From Yoonia vestfoldensis DSM 16212 (lineage in GTDB: Bacteria > Pseudomonadota > Alphaproteobacteria > Rhodobacterales > Rhodobacteraceae), in assembly GCF_000382265.1 (NCBI RefSeq), contig NZ_KB907976.1:186001-250000 (forward strand): a stretch of DNA of 64,000 nucleotides. Direction: 5' to 3'. Position numbers and translations under genes: made by a program. The notes beneath the pieces were generated by a model that was not told the DNA's origin, did not search any database, and saw nothing but the letters and a program-made list of their open reading frames with translations. This document shows, in pieces, positions 34,171 through 42,301 of the stretch; position 1 is the stretch's first letter; the number at the start of each line of letters is the position of its first letter.

Positions 34171-35646
34171 TCAATTGCCCCAGGACACGCCCGTCAGATC
34201 GACCGCTGCGGTCGGCTGGTTGACCCAAAGCCCCGTAATCTCGGCCCGTGCAACGGTCGCAACACCCAGCTGGAACAGGTAGGCGTTGACGTAATCCTCG
34301 GAGATGATCGTCTGCGCCTGTGCCAGCAAGGCCGACCGCCCTGCGGGGTCGGTCGTCGCGTTCAGTTCATCCAGCACGGCGCGGAAATCCGCATTGTCGT
34401 ATTGGAAATAATAATCGGGATTGGCGTAGATGTTGATGTCCATCGGTTCGGTATGGCTGACGATGCTCAGGCCGAAATCCTTGTTGGTGAAGACTTCTTC
34501 GATCCATTGGGCCCATTCGAGGTTGGTGATCTCGGTCTCGATCCCGACCTCGCGCAGCTGGCTCGCGATGATTTCACCGCCGCGACGGGCATAGGACGGC
34601 GGCGGCAGTTTCAGCGTCGTGGTGAAACCGTCGGCCAGACCGGCCTCGGCCAGCAGGGACCGCGACAATGCGGGGTCGAATTGCGAATTGGCCAGAAGGT
34701 CGACGTAATCGGGGTTATGCGGCGCGAAATGCGTGCCGATGGGCGTGCCTTGGCCAAACATCGCGCCGTCGATGATCGCCTGACGGTCGATGGCATGGGT
34801 GACAGCGCGGCGCACCAGCGGGTTGTCGAAAGGGGCGACCTTGTTGTTCATCGCCAGAATGGTTTCGCCTTCGGTATTGCCGTTCAGCACCTGAAAGCGC
34901 GGGTCAGCTTCAAACTGCGGCAGGTTTTCGGGGGCGGGGAAGCCCACGAAAACATCCACATCTTCGGCCATCATCGCCGCAAAGGCGGCGGTCGGGTCCG
35001 AGATGAAGCGGAAGGTCGCGCTTTCCAGCGCGGGGGCGGCACCCCAGTAGTTCTCGTTGCGGGTCAGCTCCAGCCGGTCACCCTGCACCCAATCGGCAAA
35101 GGTGAACGGCCCGGTGCCGACAGGGTTGGTCGCGATGGTGTCGATGCTTTCGGGCGCCACGATCACGGCATCGCCCCACGCCATGTTGAACAGGAACATG
35201 CCGTTGGGCTGCGACAGCGTGACCTGCACGATCAAGGGGTCGATCACGGTGACCTCGGCGATATCGGCGAACAGCGCCTTTTGCGCGTTGGTGCTGTCCT
35301 CGGCGCGGGCGCGGTCAAGGCTGAATTTCACATCCTCGGCGTCCATCGTGGTGCCGTCGTGAAAGGTCACGCCAGCGGCAAGGTTGAAGGTATAGGTCAG
35401 CCCGTCCTCGGAAATGTCCCAACTTTGCGCCAGCCCGCGGATGATCGCGCCGTCGGCATCGAAACGGGTCAGCCCCTCGAACACGTTGGCGTAGAGCACC
35501 GAGTCAATCGCCTGCGCCGCCCCGCTGGTCGGGTCGAGGTTCGGCGGCTCCAGCTGGATTGCGACGGTGATGCTGTCCTGCGCCAGCGCACCGGAGGCGC
35601 AAAGCACGACGGCGGTGGATGCGGCAAGGCGTTTGAAATGATGCAT
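34171..35646 (-). CDS. Dipeptide/oligopeptide ABC transporter substrate-binding protein
   Basis: 491 residues from ATG at 35646, with a signal peptide (MHHFKRLAASTAVVLCASGALA). The mature N-terminus DSITVAIQLEPPNLDP and the LAQSWDISEDGLTYTFNL and NPVGTGPFTFADW segments define family SBP_bac_5. It is periplasmic. It heads the operon SBP-DppB-DppC-DppDF-ALDH-SDR-P1 peptidase. The 16-residue longer in-frame start was rejected because it precedes the signal peptide. The ligand may be a peptide or a peptide-like amide. Confidence 0.93.
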   Translation of the reverse strand: MHHFKRLAASTAVVLCASGALAQDSITVAIQLEPPNLDPTSGAAQAIDSVLYANVFEGLTRFDADGAIIRGLAQSWDISEDGLTYTFNLAAGVTFHDGTTMDAEDVKFSLDRARAEDSTNAQKALFADIAEVTVIDPLIVQVTLSQPNGMFLFNMAWGDAVIVAPESIDTIATNPVGTGPFTFADWVQGDRLELTRNENYWGAAPALESATFRFISDPTAAFAAMMAEDVDVFVGFPAPENLPQFEADPRFQVLNGNTEGETILAMNNKVAPFDNPLVRRAVTHAIDRQAIIDGAMFGQGTPIGTHFAPHNPDYVDLLANSQFDPALSRSLLAEAGLADGFTTTLKLPPPSYARRGGEIIASQLREVGIETEITNLEWAQWIEEVFTNKDFGLSIVSHTEPMDINIYANPDYYFQYDNADFRAVLDELNATTDPAGRSALLAQAQTIISEDYVNAYLFQLGVATVARAEITGLWVNQPTAAVDLTGVSWGN

Positions 35647-35761
35647 GAGGACCCCCTGTTGTTGGGGCCAGTGTTCACCCAAGTGGGGTGGCAATTCAAG
35701 TCCTGCTGGTCAGGCGGGCAAGTGGTCGCTATTTCTCGTAAAGGTTGAAGATGAACCGTAA

Positions 35762-35950
35762 GAGGACATCAACTGGCTGCTGGACGTGATCGCACCGAAC
35801 CAAAAGACGACGGCATTGGTCATCGCGAACTTCAAGCAGGTGGTGAAGGATGGGGACCTGCGGTTGCACCCGATCGTCACACGGCTGGTGGATGCGGAGA
35901 CGTTGGAGAAGATGGGGGCGCAGAAAGTGGATCAGGGGGATGTGAAATGA
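35762..35950 (+). pseudogene. 3' fragment, possibly of an RTX-toxin-activating lysine acyltransferase (HlyC-like)
   Basis: An open frame directly after an in-frame TAA (35759-35761) encodes about 62 residues, including DINWLLDVIAPNQKT, KDGDLRLHPIVTRLVD and LEKMGAQ. W-L-D-x-I-A-P is reminiscent of the C-terminal half of HlyC-type toxin acyltransferases, but this assignment is from memory and tentative. No start codon or N-terminal half is present upstream, so it is a remnant. Its TGA overlaps the ATG of the next gene (ATGA), which shows the two were once a coupled pair. GC is lower than the surroundings. Confidence 0.45.
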
Positions 35951-36597
35951 GCGACTATGTATGGGTAAACACTACACCAAGCCTGTTTGAAACACACTTT
36001 GGATTTGGTTGGCCAAAGGAAGGATTCAGCCCGCAAGAGTTGGCGGACGCCTACAATGCCCTCATTTTAGACAGCGAGAAAGGTATTCCACTGCCTCAAA
36101 GTCGTTTCCCGCAAGTGCTGGAGACGCATTTCACGCCAACACCCGGTGATCCCCACAAATACAAACTGCCAGCCAAACTGCCGCATTTCGTCAATTGGAC
36201 ATGTCCCGTGATTTCCAAAGAAATCGCGGATGTCTTGCGGCAGTTCGATATCGGCGCGACCAATCTCTATCCAGTGGCGATGCGGCGCGCGGACAAGGGC
36301 ACAACGTTTGATCAAGAGTTCTTCATCCTCAATGTCGGCGTCGCGAAAGATACGTTGGTACCAGAGCAATCCCCGGGGGCAAGCGCGGCAGGCTCAAAGA
36401 CAAACCGTTATTACCAGCTCAGTGTTTATGACGATGATCAACTGACGTTGAAAGGAACCGCTTCATATGGTTCGGACATCTGGGTTGATCCCGTTATCAG
36501 CGGCGGCCAGTTTTTCGTCAGCGACCGCTTGCATGCGGCCTTATCAAAGGCGGGCCTTGCGGCCCCTTTGATGTTCAAACGCTGCCGCGTAATCTGA
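35947..36597 (+). CDS. Imm43/DUF1629-like protein
   Basis: 216 residues. The middle contains FVNWTCPVISKEIADVLRQF and the end GGQFFVSDRLHAALSKAGLAA then FKRCRVI, a pattern like DUF1629/Imm43 proteins, which are often immunity proteins in polymorphic-toxin loci. No signal peptide or membrane helix. Codon use is AT-richer than neighbouring genes (aaacacactttggatttgg), a sign of transfer. It follows a truncated acyltransferase-like fragment with ATGA coupling and is followed by a palindromic repeat. Function is inferred only; no cognate toxin gene is in the window. Confidence 0.5.
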   Translation: MSDYVWVNTTPSLFETHFGFGWPKEGFSPQELADAYNALILDSEKGIPLPQSRFPQVLETHFTPTPGDPHKYKLPAKLPHFVNWTCPVISKEIADVLRQFDIGATNLYPVAMRRADKGTTFDQEFFILNVGVAKDTLVPEQSPGASAAGSKTNRYYQLSVYDDDQLTLKGTASYGSDIWVDPVISGGQFFVSDRLHAALSKAGLAAPLMFKRCRVI

Positions 36598-36610
36598 TAT
36601 TTGCAGCAAG

Positions 36611-36774
36611 CGTAGGATGGGTGCTTGCACCCATGCCTAAACCGCCCACTCATGCCCCGCAAAAGCGCTTTTGATATTGCGGCACAATGGCGAGCCGCAG
36701 GTCGGGGTTCTCCCCGACATCACTCTCACCCTCAAGAACCCCTCGAACATTGCCGGGGTGAACCCCGGCCTACG
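36611..36774. repeat. Compound palindromic intergenic element
   Basis: 164 bases bounded by CGTAGG and its complement CCTACG. Inside are four palindromes: ATGGGTGC-TT-GCACCCAT (36617-36634), CAAAAGCGCTTTTG (36660-36673), GTCGGGG-TTCT-CCCCGAC (36701-36718) and GCCGGGGT-GA-ACCCCGGC (36752-36769). The right end runs into the following minus-strand gene and supplies its TAG stop. It resembles the GGGTGCTTGCACCC-type repeats scattered in Rhodobacteraceae, and could be a miniature mobile element. Confidence 0.6.
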
Positions 36775-38047
36775 TCAAGATCCTGGCCAATCCGCCGGCC
36801 ATCACCTGTGCGCTGTCGATCATGTCGTCCACGCCGATATACTCATCCGGTTTGTGCGCCAGTTCCAGCAGGCCCGGACCATAGGCGATGCAGTTCTTCA
36901 GCTTGCCGATCCGGTCGATGTGTTTCTGATCATAGGTGCCGGGGCTGGCGACGAATTCTGCCGGACGCCCAAGCACCTTTTCGATCTGCGCGGCGATCAC
37001 CTGCACGACAGGCGCATCGCGGTCGGTCATGCTGGGCAGGACCATGTTGATCTCGCGCAGGTCATAGCGGAACGTGTCGCGCTGCGCCTTGATATCCTCG
37101 AGCAGGGCCGTCATCTCGCCGCGCACGTCGTCGATGCTTTCCTCCGCCAGAAAGCGGCGGTCGATCACGATGCGGCAGCTGTCCGGCACGCAATGGGCGG
37201 GCAGGCTAGTGTCGCCGTCGGCGAATTCAGGCTGGCCGCCGTGGATGGAATTGATGTTCATCGTGGACGACCGCGCGCCATCGGGGACCACGGGCATATC
37301 GGTGCGCCGCGCGGCCATGGCGGGGTAAAGCGTGGTCTCGAACGCGGCCAGCACCGCCCCCATGTGCCGCACCGCGCAATCGCCCAGAAACGGCATGGAG
37401 CCGTGGGCGATTTCGCCATGCGTCTCGATCTCGGCCCACCAGCCGCCGCGATGGCCCAGACAGACGCGGTCCTTGTGCAAAGGTTCGGGGATGATGACAT
37501 GCTGCACGCGGGCGGGGTCGAAGAACCCCTGTTCGGCCAGATAGGCAACCCCGCCATAGCCGCCTGATTCCTCGTCTGCCGTGCCGGAAATCTCGACCGC
37601 GCCCGCGAAATCGGGATGTATGGCGATAAAGGCCTCGGCCGCAATGATGGATGCGGCAAGCCCGCCTTTCATGTCGCAGGCGCCGCGCCCGTAAATCTTG
37701 CCGTCGATCAATGCGCCGCCGAACGGGTCCTGTGTCCAGCCATGCCCGACCTCGACCACGTCGATATGGCTGTTGAAATGCACGCAATCGCCGGTGCGCG
37801 CGCCTTCGCGCCGCGCGACAATGTTCCAGCGCGGATAGCGGTCGCTGTCGCCCGGTGTGCCATGCGCGCGGATCCGTTGCGTGGCAAAGCCCGATTTGCG
37901 CAGCCGCCGGTCCAGATAATCGCAGATATCATGATAGAACGCGCCGGGCGGGTTCAGCGTGGGTATGCGGATCAGGTCCTGTGTCAGCGCGATGAGGTCG
38001 TCGCGGCGGTCGGTGATGGCGTCCATCAGGGGGCTGTTGTCGGTCAT
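36770..38047 (-). CDS. M20-family deacylase (acetylornithine deacetylase/succinyl-diaminopimelate desuccinylase-like)
   Basis: 425 residues. Metal-site motifs: HFNSHIDVVEVG (His, Asp), GRGACDMKGG (Asp), GTADEESGGYGG (Glu-Glu) and the C-terminal AYGPGLLELAHKPDEYIGVDDM (His). A dimerisation domain lies between residues about 195 and 310 (HGEIAHGSMP). Members hydrolyse N-acyl amino acids or dipeptides in the cytosol. ATG at 38047 was preferred over a TTG 18 bases upstream. The stop codon is formed by the edge of the palindromic element at 36611-36774, so the last residues may have been altered by its insertion. Confidence 0.9.
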   Translation of the reverse strand: MTDNSPLMDAITDRRDDLIALTQDLIRIPTLNPPGAFYHDICDYLDRRLRKSGFATQRIRAHGTPGDSDRYPRWNIVARREGARTGDCVHFNSHIDVVEVGHGWTQDPFGGALIDGKIYGRGACDMKGGLAASIIAAEAFIAIHPDFAGAVEISGTADEESGGYGGVAYLAEQGFFDPARVQHVIIPEPLHKDRVCLGHRGGWWAEIETHGEIAHGSMPFLGDCAVRHMGAVLAAFETTLYPAMAARRTDMPVVPDGARSSTMNINSIHGGQPEFADGDTSLPAHCVPDSCRIVIDRRFLAEESIDDVRGEMTALLEDIKAQRDTFRYDLREINMVLPSMTDRDAPVVQVIAAQIEKVLGRPAEFVASPGTYDQKHIDRIGKLKNCIAYGPGLLELAHKPDEYIGVDDMIDSAQVMAGGLARILT

Positions 38048-38086
38048 GCCGGAACTATCCGCCAACCCGATGCCCCCCGCAAGAGC

Positions 38087-39247
38087 CTAGGCCGTCTGGC
38101 CGGGGCTAATCCGTTGTTGCAGCATCGACGCAAGGAACCCTGTGGTGATGATCTGCACCCCGAGCGAGGCTGCGACCACGGCAAGCGCTGCCGGCCGCAC
38201 AATGCGGCTTGCGTCAAGATCTCCAAAGCCGGTGGCACCCCAGCTGAACACACCCGCCAGCGTGGCAAAGATGGCGACCACCAGCAAAAGACCACCCGCG
38301 ATACAGGCATTGTCGACCGACAGGCGGGACTTGAACCTCTCGAATCGGGCAGAGCTGGGCAAAAGCGCGAAACGTACCGCGAAAATCCGCGAGAGCGCGT
38401 AAAAGCAGATCATCTGGAAACCCGTCAGGACCAGTGCGGAGGCGAGGATCAAGGTCGCGACGTCGAAACTGACGCCGCCGATGGTGACAGGGCCGAACAA
38501 CAGCGCCAGAAAGCTGACGCTGCCCAGCCCGAATAGCACCAGACCGGGGTAGTAAAACAGCCAGTAAGGCGCGAAGGTCATCAGCAGTTTCAGATGCAGC
38601 CAGCCATCGCGCCAGCTGCGCAGATGCGGCGGGCGCGACCTCCCATCGGGTTTCAGCGTCGTGGGCACCTCGCGGATGTCGAGCCGCGACAGGGTCGCCT
38701 TGATGACCATCTCGGACGCGAATTCCATTCCCGGCGTGTTCAGATGCAGGCCAAGGATGGCGTCGCGGCTGAACCCGCGCAGCCCGCAATGGAAATCCCC
38801 GACCGGCGTGCGGTAAAACACGCGCCCGACCGTGGATAGCACCGGATTGCCCAGATAGCGGTGCAATGGCGGCATGGCGTTCTTGGCGATCCCGCCACGG
38901 AAACGGTTGCCCATCACCAGATCGGCGCCATCGCGCAATTCCGCGACGAACGGATCGAGATTGGCGAAATCATAGCTGTCGTCGCTGTCGCCCATGATGA
39001 CGTAACGGCCCCTCGCGTCCGCGATCCCCGCGATCAGCGCGGCGCCATAGCCTTTGGTGGGCACATCGACGATGCGCGCGCCAAGGCGGCGGGCGATGTC
39101 CTGACTGCCGTCGGTGGACCCGTTGTCGGCGATCAGCACCTCGCCATCGACGCCAGCGCGTGCCAGATAACCCTTGGCCTTCACGATGCAGGTTTCGAGC
39201 GTTTCGGCCTCGTTGAGGCAGGGCATCAAAATGGTCAATTCGGTCAT
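38087..39247 (-). CDS. Membrane-anchored family 2 glycosyltransferase (GtrB/DPM1-like)
   Basis: 386 residues. The GT-A domain has LMPCLNEAETLETC, IADNGSTDGSQDIA and GDSDDSYDF (the DxD-type metal site), plus GDFHCGLRGFSRDA typical of polyprenyl-phosphate glycosyltransferases. Four C-terminal membrane helices follow (from about residue 215). Such enzymes charge a lipid carrier with a sugar at the inner membrane. It diverges from the polytopic membrane protein and GtrA genes at 39426-41575, so the three could form a Gtr-type surface glycan modification set. Confidence 0.88.
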   Translation of the reverse strand: MTELTILMPCLNEAETLETCIVKAKGYLARAGVDGEVLIADNGSTDGSQDIARRLGARIVDVPTKGYGAALIAGIADARGRYVIMGDSDDSYDFANLDPFVAELRDGADLVMGNRFRGGIAKNAMPPLHRYLGNPVLSTVGRVFYRTPVGDFHCGLRGFSRDAILGLHLNTPGMEFASEMVIKATLSRLDIREVPTTLKPDGRSRPPHLRSWRDGWLHLKLLMTFAPYWLFYYPGLVLFGLGSVSFLALLFGPVTIGGVSFDVATLILASALVLTGFQMICFYALSRIFAVRFALLPSSARFERFKSRLSVDNACIAGGLLLVVAIFATLAGVFSWGATGFGDLDASRIVRPAALAVVAASLGVQIITTGFLASMLQQRISPGQTA

Positions 39248-39425
39248 GAAAGCGCCCTGATCCTGTAGTGTTATCGGATCGGTGACCCGACCCGCCCCAG
39301 CGTTACGGCAGGCAGTGGCCTTTGCGCAACATGCATGACGCGCGCCGGTGCCGGTGCCGACAGGTTATGTTGCCAATTGGTCACCTGTGTTACCCATCTG
39401 AAATAAGTGCAAGAAGACAAAAATC

Positions 39426-41192
39426 ATGAGTGACAGGCGCCCCCTTAGCGATATGCGGACCAATCCCTTTCCTTGGGCAATGGCGGCTGCATTCAGCTTG
39501 GTCCTCGTACGTGCAGCGCTCGACGGGTATGGCATGCACGATAATTTCGCGACGATGGATAATGATGACATCCTGCGATTGGTGATGGTGCGTGATTTCA
39601 TCGCCGGGCAGGGGTGGTTCGACATGACGCAATACCGGCTGTTGCCGCCGGATGGCGTTGTGATGCACTGGTCGCGCTATGTCGATCTTGGCGTCGCCGC
39701 GATCATCGTGCCGCTGTCGTGGCTTGTCTCGATGGACACGGCCGAGCAACTGGCGGTAACGATCTGGCCGACGCTGATCTTTACTGCGCATGTCGCGGTG
39801 ATCGGGTTCGGGACACGTCGTATTTTTGGTGATCTGGCCGCCTGTTTCGCCCTTGCCATCATGGTGATCTGGCCGACGAGCGCCTATCTGCATTCCGGTG
39901 CTGGCAATATCGACCACCACAACGTACAGATGCTGATGATGACGCTCGTCGCCTTTGCGCTGATCTGGCCCAACCGCGTTCTGGCGGCAGGTGTGATCGC
40001 AGGTATTGCCGCTGCATTTTCGTTGGCGGTCGGTCTGGAGGCTTTGCCGTTCATCGTCGTTGCCGGGGCAATCGCGCTTGTCCGGCATCTTGTGGATAGG
40101 TCACAGGAAAGCCGTCGGTTTCTTGTCGCCTTCTGCCTGTCGCTTGGCTTCGCGGCAATCTTGTTCTGGCTGGGCCAGACCGCGCCCGCGTTGCGCGGTA
40201 TCGGCAAATGCGATCAGTTGGGCCTGCCTGCATTGTCGTTGATCGGTGTCGCCGTCGTCGCAAGCGTGTTGGCAGGCGCGTTGTCGCGTTTCGGGTCAGG
40301 CATCGCTTTCGCGGCGGCGGTCGGTGCGACGGGGGTGGGGGTCGTGCTGATCTGGCCATGGCTCGCGCCCTGCATCGACGGTCCTTACGGTGCTTTGCCC
40401 GCAGATTTGCAGTCGTTCATCTCGACCCGGATCACCGAAGCGCAGCCCGCCTATCGGTTTTTGCGCAACAATCCCGCCGGATTCGTCGTCTTCACGCTGC
40501 CGATCCTGATGGTCGTCATCGCTGGTGCGATCCTGATCCGGCGCGGCGGCACGCCGCGTGCCGCGCTGGTCGTTTTGTGGGTTTTGTCGTTGCTTGGGCT
40601 GGCGATGGTCTTGTACCAGATGCGGACAGTCATCATGGCAGCGGCCGTCATTCCGATACTCGGCGGAATTGTGATTGCGCAAGCGCTCGAGGTGTATCTG
40701 CGTACCCGCGCCCCGGGTGCCGCGGTCATCTGGTTGGCTTTGGCGACGATGATCATTTCACCGACGCTGATCGCCCAGCAGATCAGGATATTCATGGCCG
40801 AGGACGACGATGAACCGCGGCCCGAACTTGCCGAGGAGTGTCGCGGGTATCAGGCATTGGCAGGATTGAACGCAGTCCCGAAAGGTCGGTTCATCACACC
40901 AATGAACATCGGTCCGTCTGTTCTGTGGGCGACCCATCATGAGGTGATGTCGGCGGGGTATCATGTCGATCCGACCATCCTGATCAACAGCCTGCAGCCC
41001 TACCAATTGCCCGAGGACGAGATGGCGGCTTTTCTGCGCGCATCGGGCGCGAACCTGCTGCTGATGTGCGCTGACACGACCTATGAAAACGACTTTCCCA
41101 CCGCATTGGCGGCGGGTGCGCAGGTCGACTGGCTCCGGCCTGTCGCCGTAGAGGCGGGCGATCTGCTGGTGTTCGAGATCCTGCCGCAATGA
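39426..41192 (+). CDS. Polytopic membrane protein, possible GT-C glycosyltransferase
   Basis: 588 residues with about eleven membrane helices up to residue 455 and a periplasmic C-terminal domain (EECRGYQALAGLNAVPKG, TYENDFPTALAAGAQVDW). The N-terminal loop MHDNFATMDNDDILRLVMVRDF has an acidic motif after the first helix, as in GT-C enzymes that take sugars from lipid carriers, and HSGAGNIDHHNVQ in the next loops resembles the oligosaccharyltransferase-like GNIDHHN pattern. It is coupled to gtrA (4-base overlap). Probably transfers a sugar or phospho-group to a periplasmic acceptor; the acceptor is unknown. Confidence 0.7.
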   Translation: MSDRRPLSDMRTNPFPWAMAAAFSLVLVRAALDGYGMHDNFATMDNDDILRLVMVRDFIAGQGWFDMTQYRLLPPDGVVMHWSRYVDLGVAAIIVPLSWLVSMDTAEQLAVTIWPTLIFTAHVAVIGFGTRRIFGDLAACFALAIMVIWPTSAYLHSGAGNIDHHNVQMLMMTLVAFALIWPNRVLAAGVIAGIAAAFSLAVGLEALPFIVVAGAIALVRHLVDRSQESRRFLVAFCLSLGFAAILFWLGQTAPALRGIGKCDQLGLPALSLIGVAVVASVLAGALSRFGSGIAFAAAVGATGVGVVLIWPWLAPCIDGPYGALPADLQSFISTRITEAQPAYRFLRNNPAGFVVFTLPILMVVIAGAILIRRGGTPRAALVVLWVLSLLGLAMVLYQMRTVIMAAAVIPILGGIVIAQALEVYLRTRAPGAAVIWLALATMIISPTLIAQQIRIFMAEDDDEPRPELAEECRGYQALAGLNAVPKGRFITPMNIGPSVLWATHHEVMSAGYHVDPTILINSLQPYQLPEDEMAAFLRASGANLLLMCADTTYENDFPTALAAGAQVDWLRPVAVEAGDLLVFEILPQ

Positions 41193-41575
41193 TGGCTTTC
41201 ATCCGGTTCGTGCTGGTGGGCGGCAGTTTCAGCCTTGGCTATGCGCTGATCACCGCCGGATTGATCCGGTTCGCGGCGGCCCCGCCCCTGCCCACCTCTG
41301 TCGTGGTGTATCTGCTGTGTATTCCCGCAGCTTTCTGGGCGCAGCGGCGCATTGCGTTTCGCGCGGACCAGCAGGCAAGGGGCGCGGTCTGGATCTATAC
41401 CGCGACCCAGATCGGCAGCCTTGCCGTCGTATCCGTCATTACGACGCGCTACGTGACCAAGGTGTTCTGGCTCGATACGCTTTTGTTTCTTGTGACCGCG
41501 GGCGCCGCCGCTGTCGCAAGCTTCCTGATCTGCCGCTACATCATCTTCAGGACGCAGGCACCAGACGGGCGATGA
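41189..41575 (+). CDS. GtrA-family membrane protein
   Basis: 128 residues, four membrane helices, the normal GtrA length. Conserved FVLVGGSFSLGYALIT at the N-terminus and ASFLICRYIIFR at the C-terminus match the family, which is thought to flip undecaprenyl- or decaprenyl-linked sugars. ATGA overlap with the upstream membrane protein. Its last 29 bases overlap the 3' end of the convergent methyltransferase gene. Confidence 0.88.
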   Translation: MMAFIRFVLVGGSFSLGYALITAGLIRFAAAPPLPTSVVVYLLCIPAAFWAQRRIAFRADQQARGAVWIYTATQIGSLAVVSVITTRYVTKVFWLDTLLFLVTAGAAAVASFLICRYIIFRTQAPDGR

Positions 41576-42161
41576 AATGCAGCTTGCGCCCAAAGACAAA
41601 GGACGCAGGCGCCGGATAAAGCGGGATCGCGGTGTCGAACACGTCGGTTGCAAGACCCGCCTTTGCGAACCAGCGGTCCCAATCGGCGCGCGGCGCATAA
41701 TTATAGGGCAGCACGACGCCATGCGGGGCGTTGCCGACCCAATCCATCAGTCGCAAGGTAGCATGATCGAGCCTGTTCTCGCTCAGGTGATCCTTGATAA
41801 TCACGGCGCGGCGGGCGACGCGCGCGGCCTCTGAGATCAGGCGCTGGGGGTCATCGGTATGGTGCAGCACATCGACAAAGGTCACCACATCGACGCTGTT
41901 GTCCGCGAACGGGATCGTGGTGCCGTCGAACAGCGTGACGGGGATATGTGTCTTTTCTCGCAGCATGATGTCGATGCCCTGCACCTGCGCACCCGCCTGT
42001 TTTTCGCCGATCATCTTGGCGATCTGCCCGTCGCCGGTGCCGACATCCAGCATCTGCGCGCCTTGCGGGACCAGCGCGCCGATATGGTCCACCAGCACCC
42101 GCACGCGCCTGTTGAACACCAGCTTTTCGTGGGCTTGTCCCAAGGTTTTCTTGAACATCAT
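41547..42161 (-). CDS. Class I SAM-dependent methyltransferase
   Basis: 204 residues. Motif I is MLDVGTGDGQIAKMI, and motif IV/post region reads VVTFVDVLHHTDDPQRLISEAARVAR, a Methyltransf_11-type enzyme. The acceptor is unknown. Location next to gtrA and a GT-C-like gene suggests modification of a glycan or lipid carrier product, but the gene is on the opposite strand and could be independent. It overlaps gtrA tail to tail by 29 bases. Confidence 0.85.
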   Translation of the reverse strand: MMFKKTLGQAHEKLVFNRRVRVLVDHIGALVPQGAQMLDVGTGDGQIAKMIGEKQAGAQVQGIDIMLREKTHIPVTLFDGTTIPFADNSVDVVTFVDVLHHTDDPQRLISEAARVARRAVIIKDHLSENRLDHATLRLMDWVGNAPHGVVLPYNYAPRADWDRWFAKAGLATDVFDTAIPLYPAPASFVFGRKLHFIARLVPAS

Positions 42162-42301
42162 TCTGATCCGTCACGTGGGTTTCGCGGACATTGGGTCAGA
42201 TTTGCGCCAAGGTAAAGATTGCACCGTCAAACCGATGATCGGCGTTGCAATTTCGCCCGTTCCTTCGTTTACCGAGAGGGAAGGATTTTCAGGGGTGCCG
42301 G

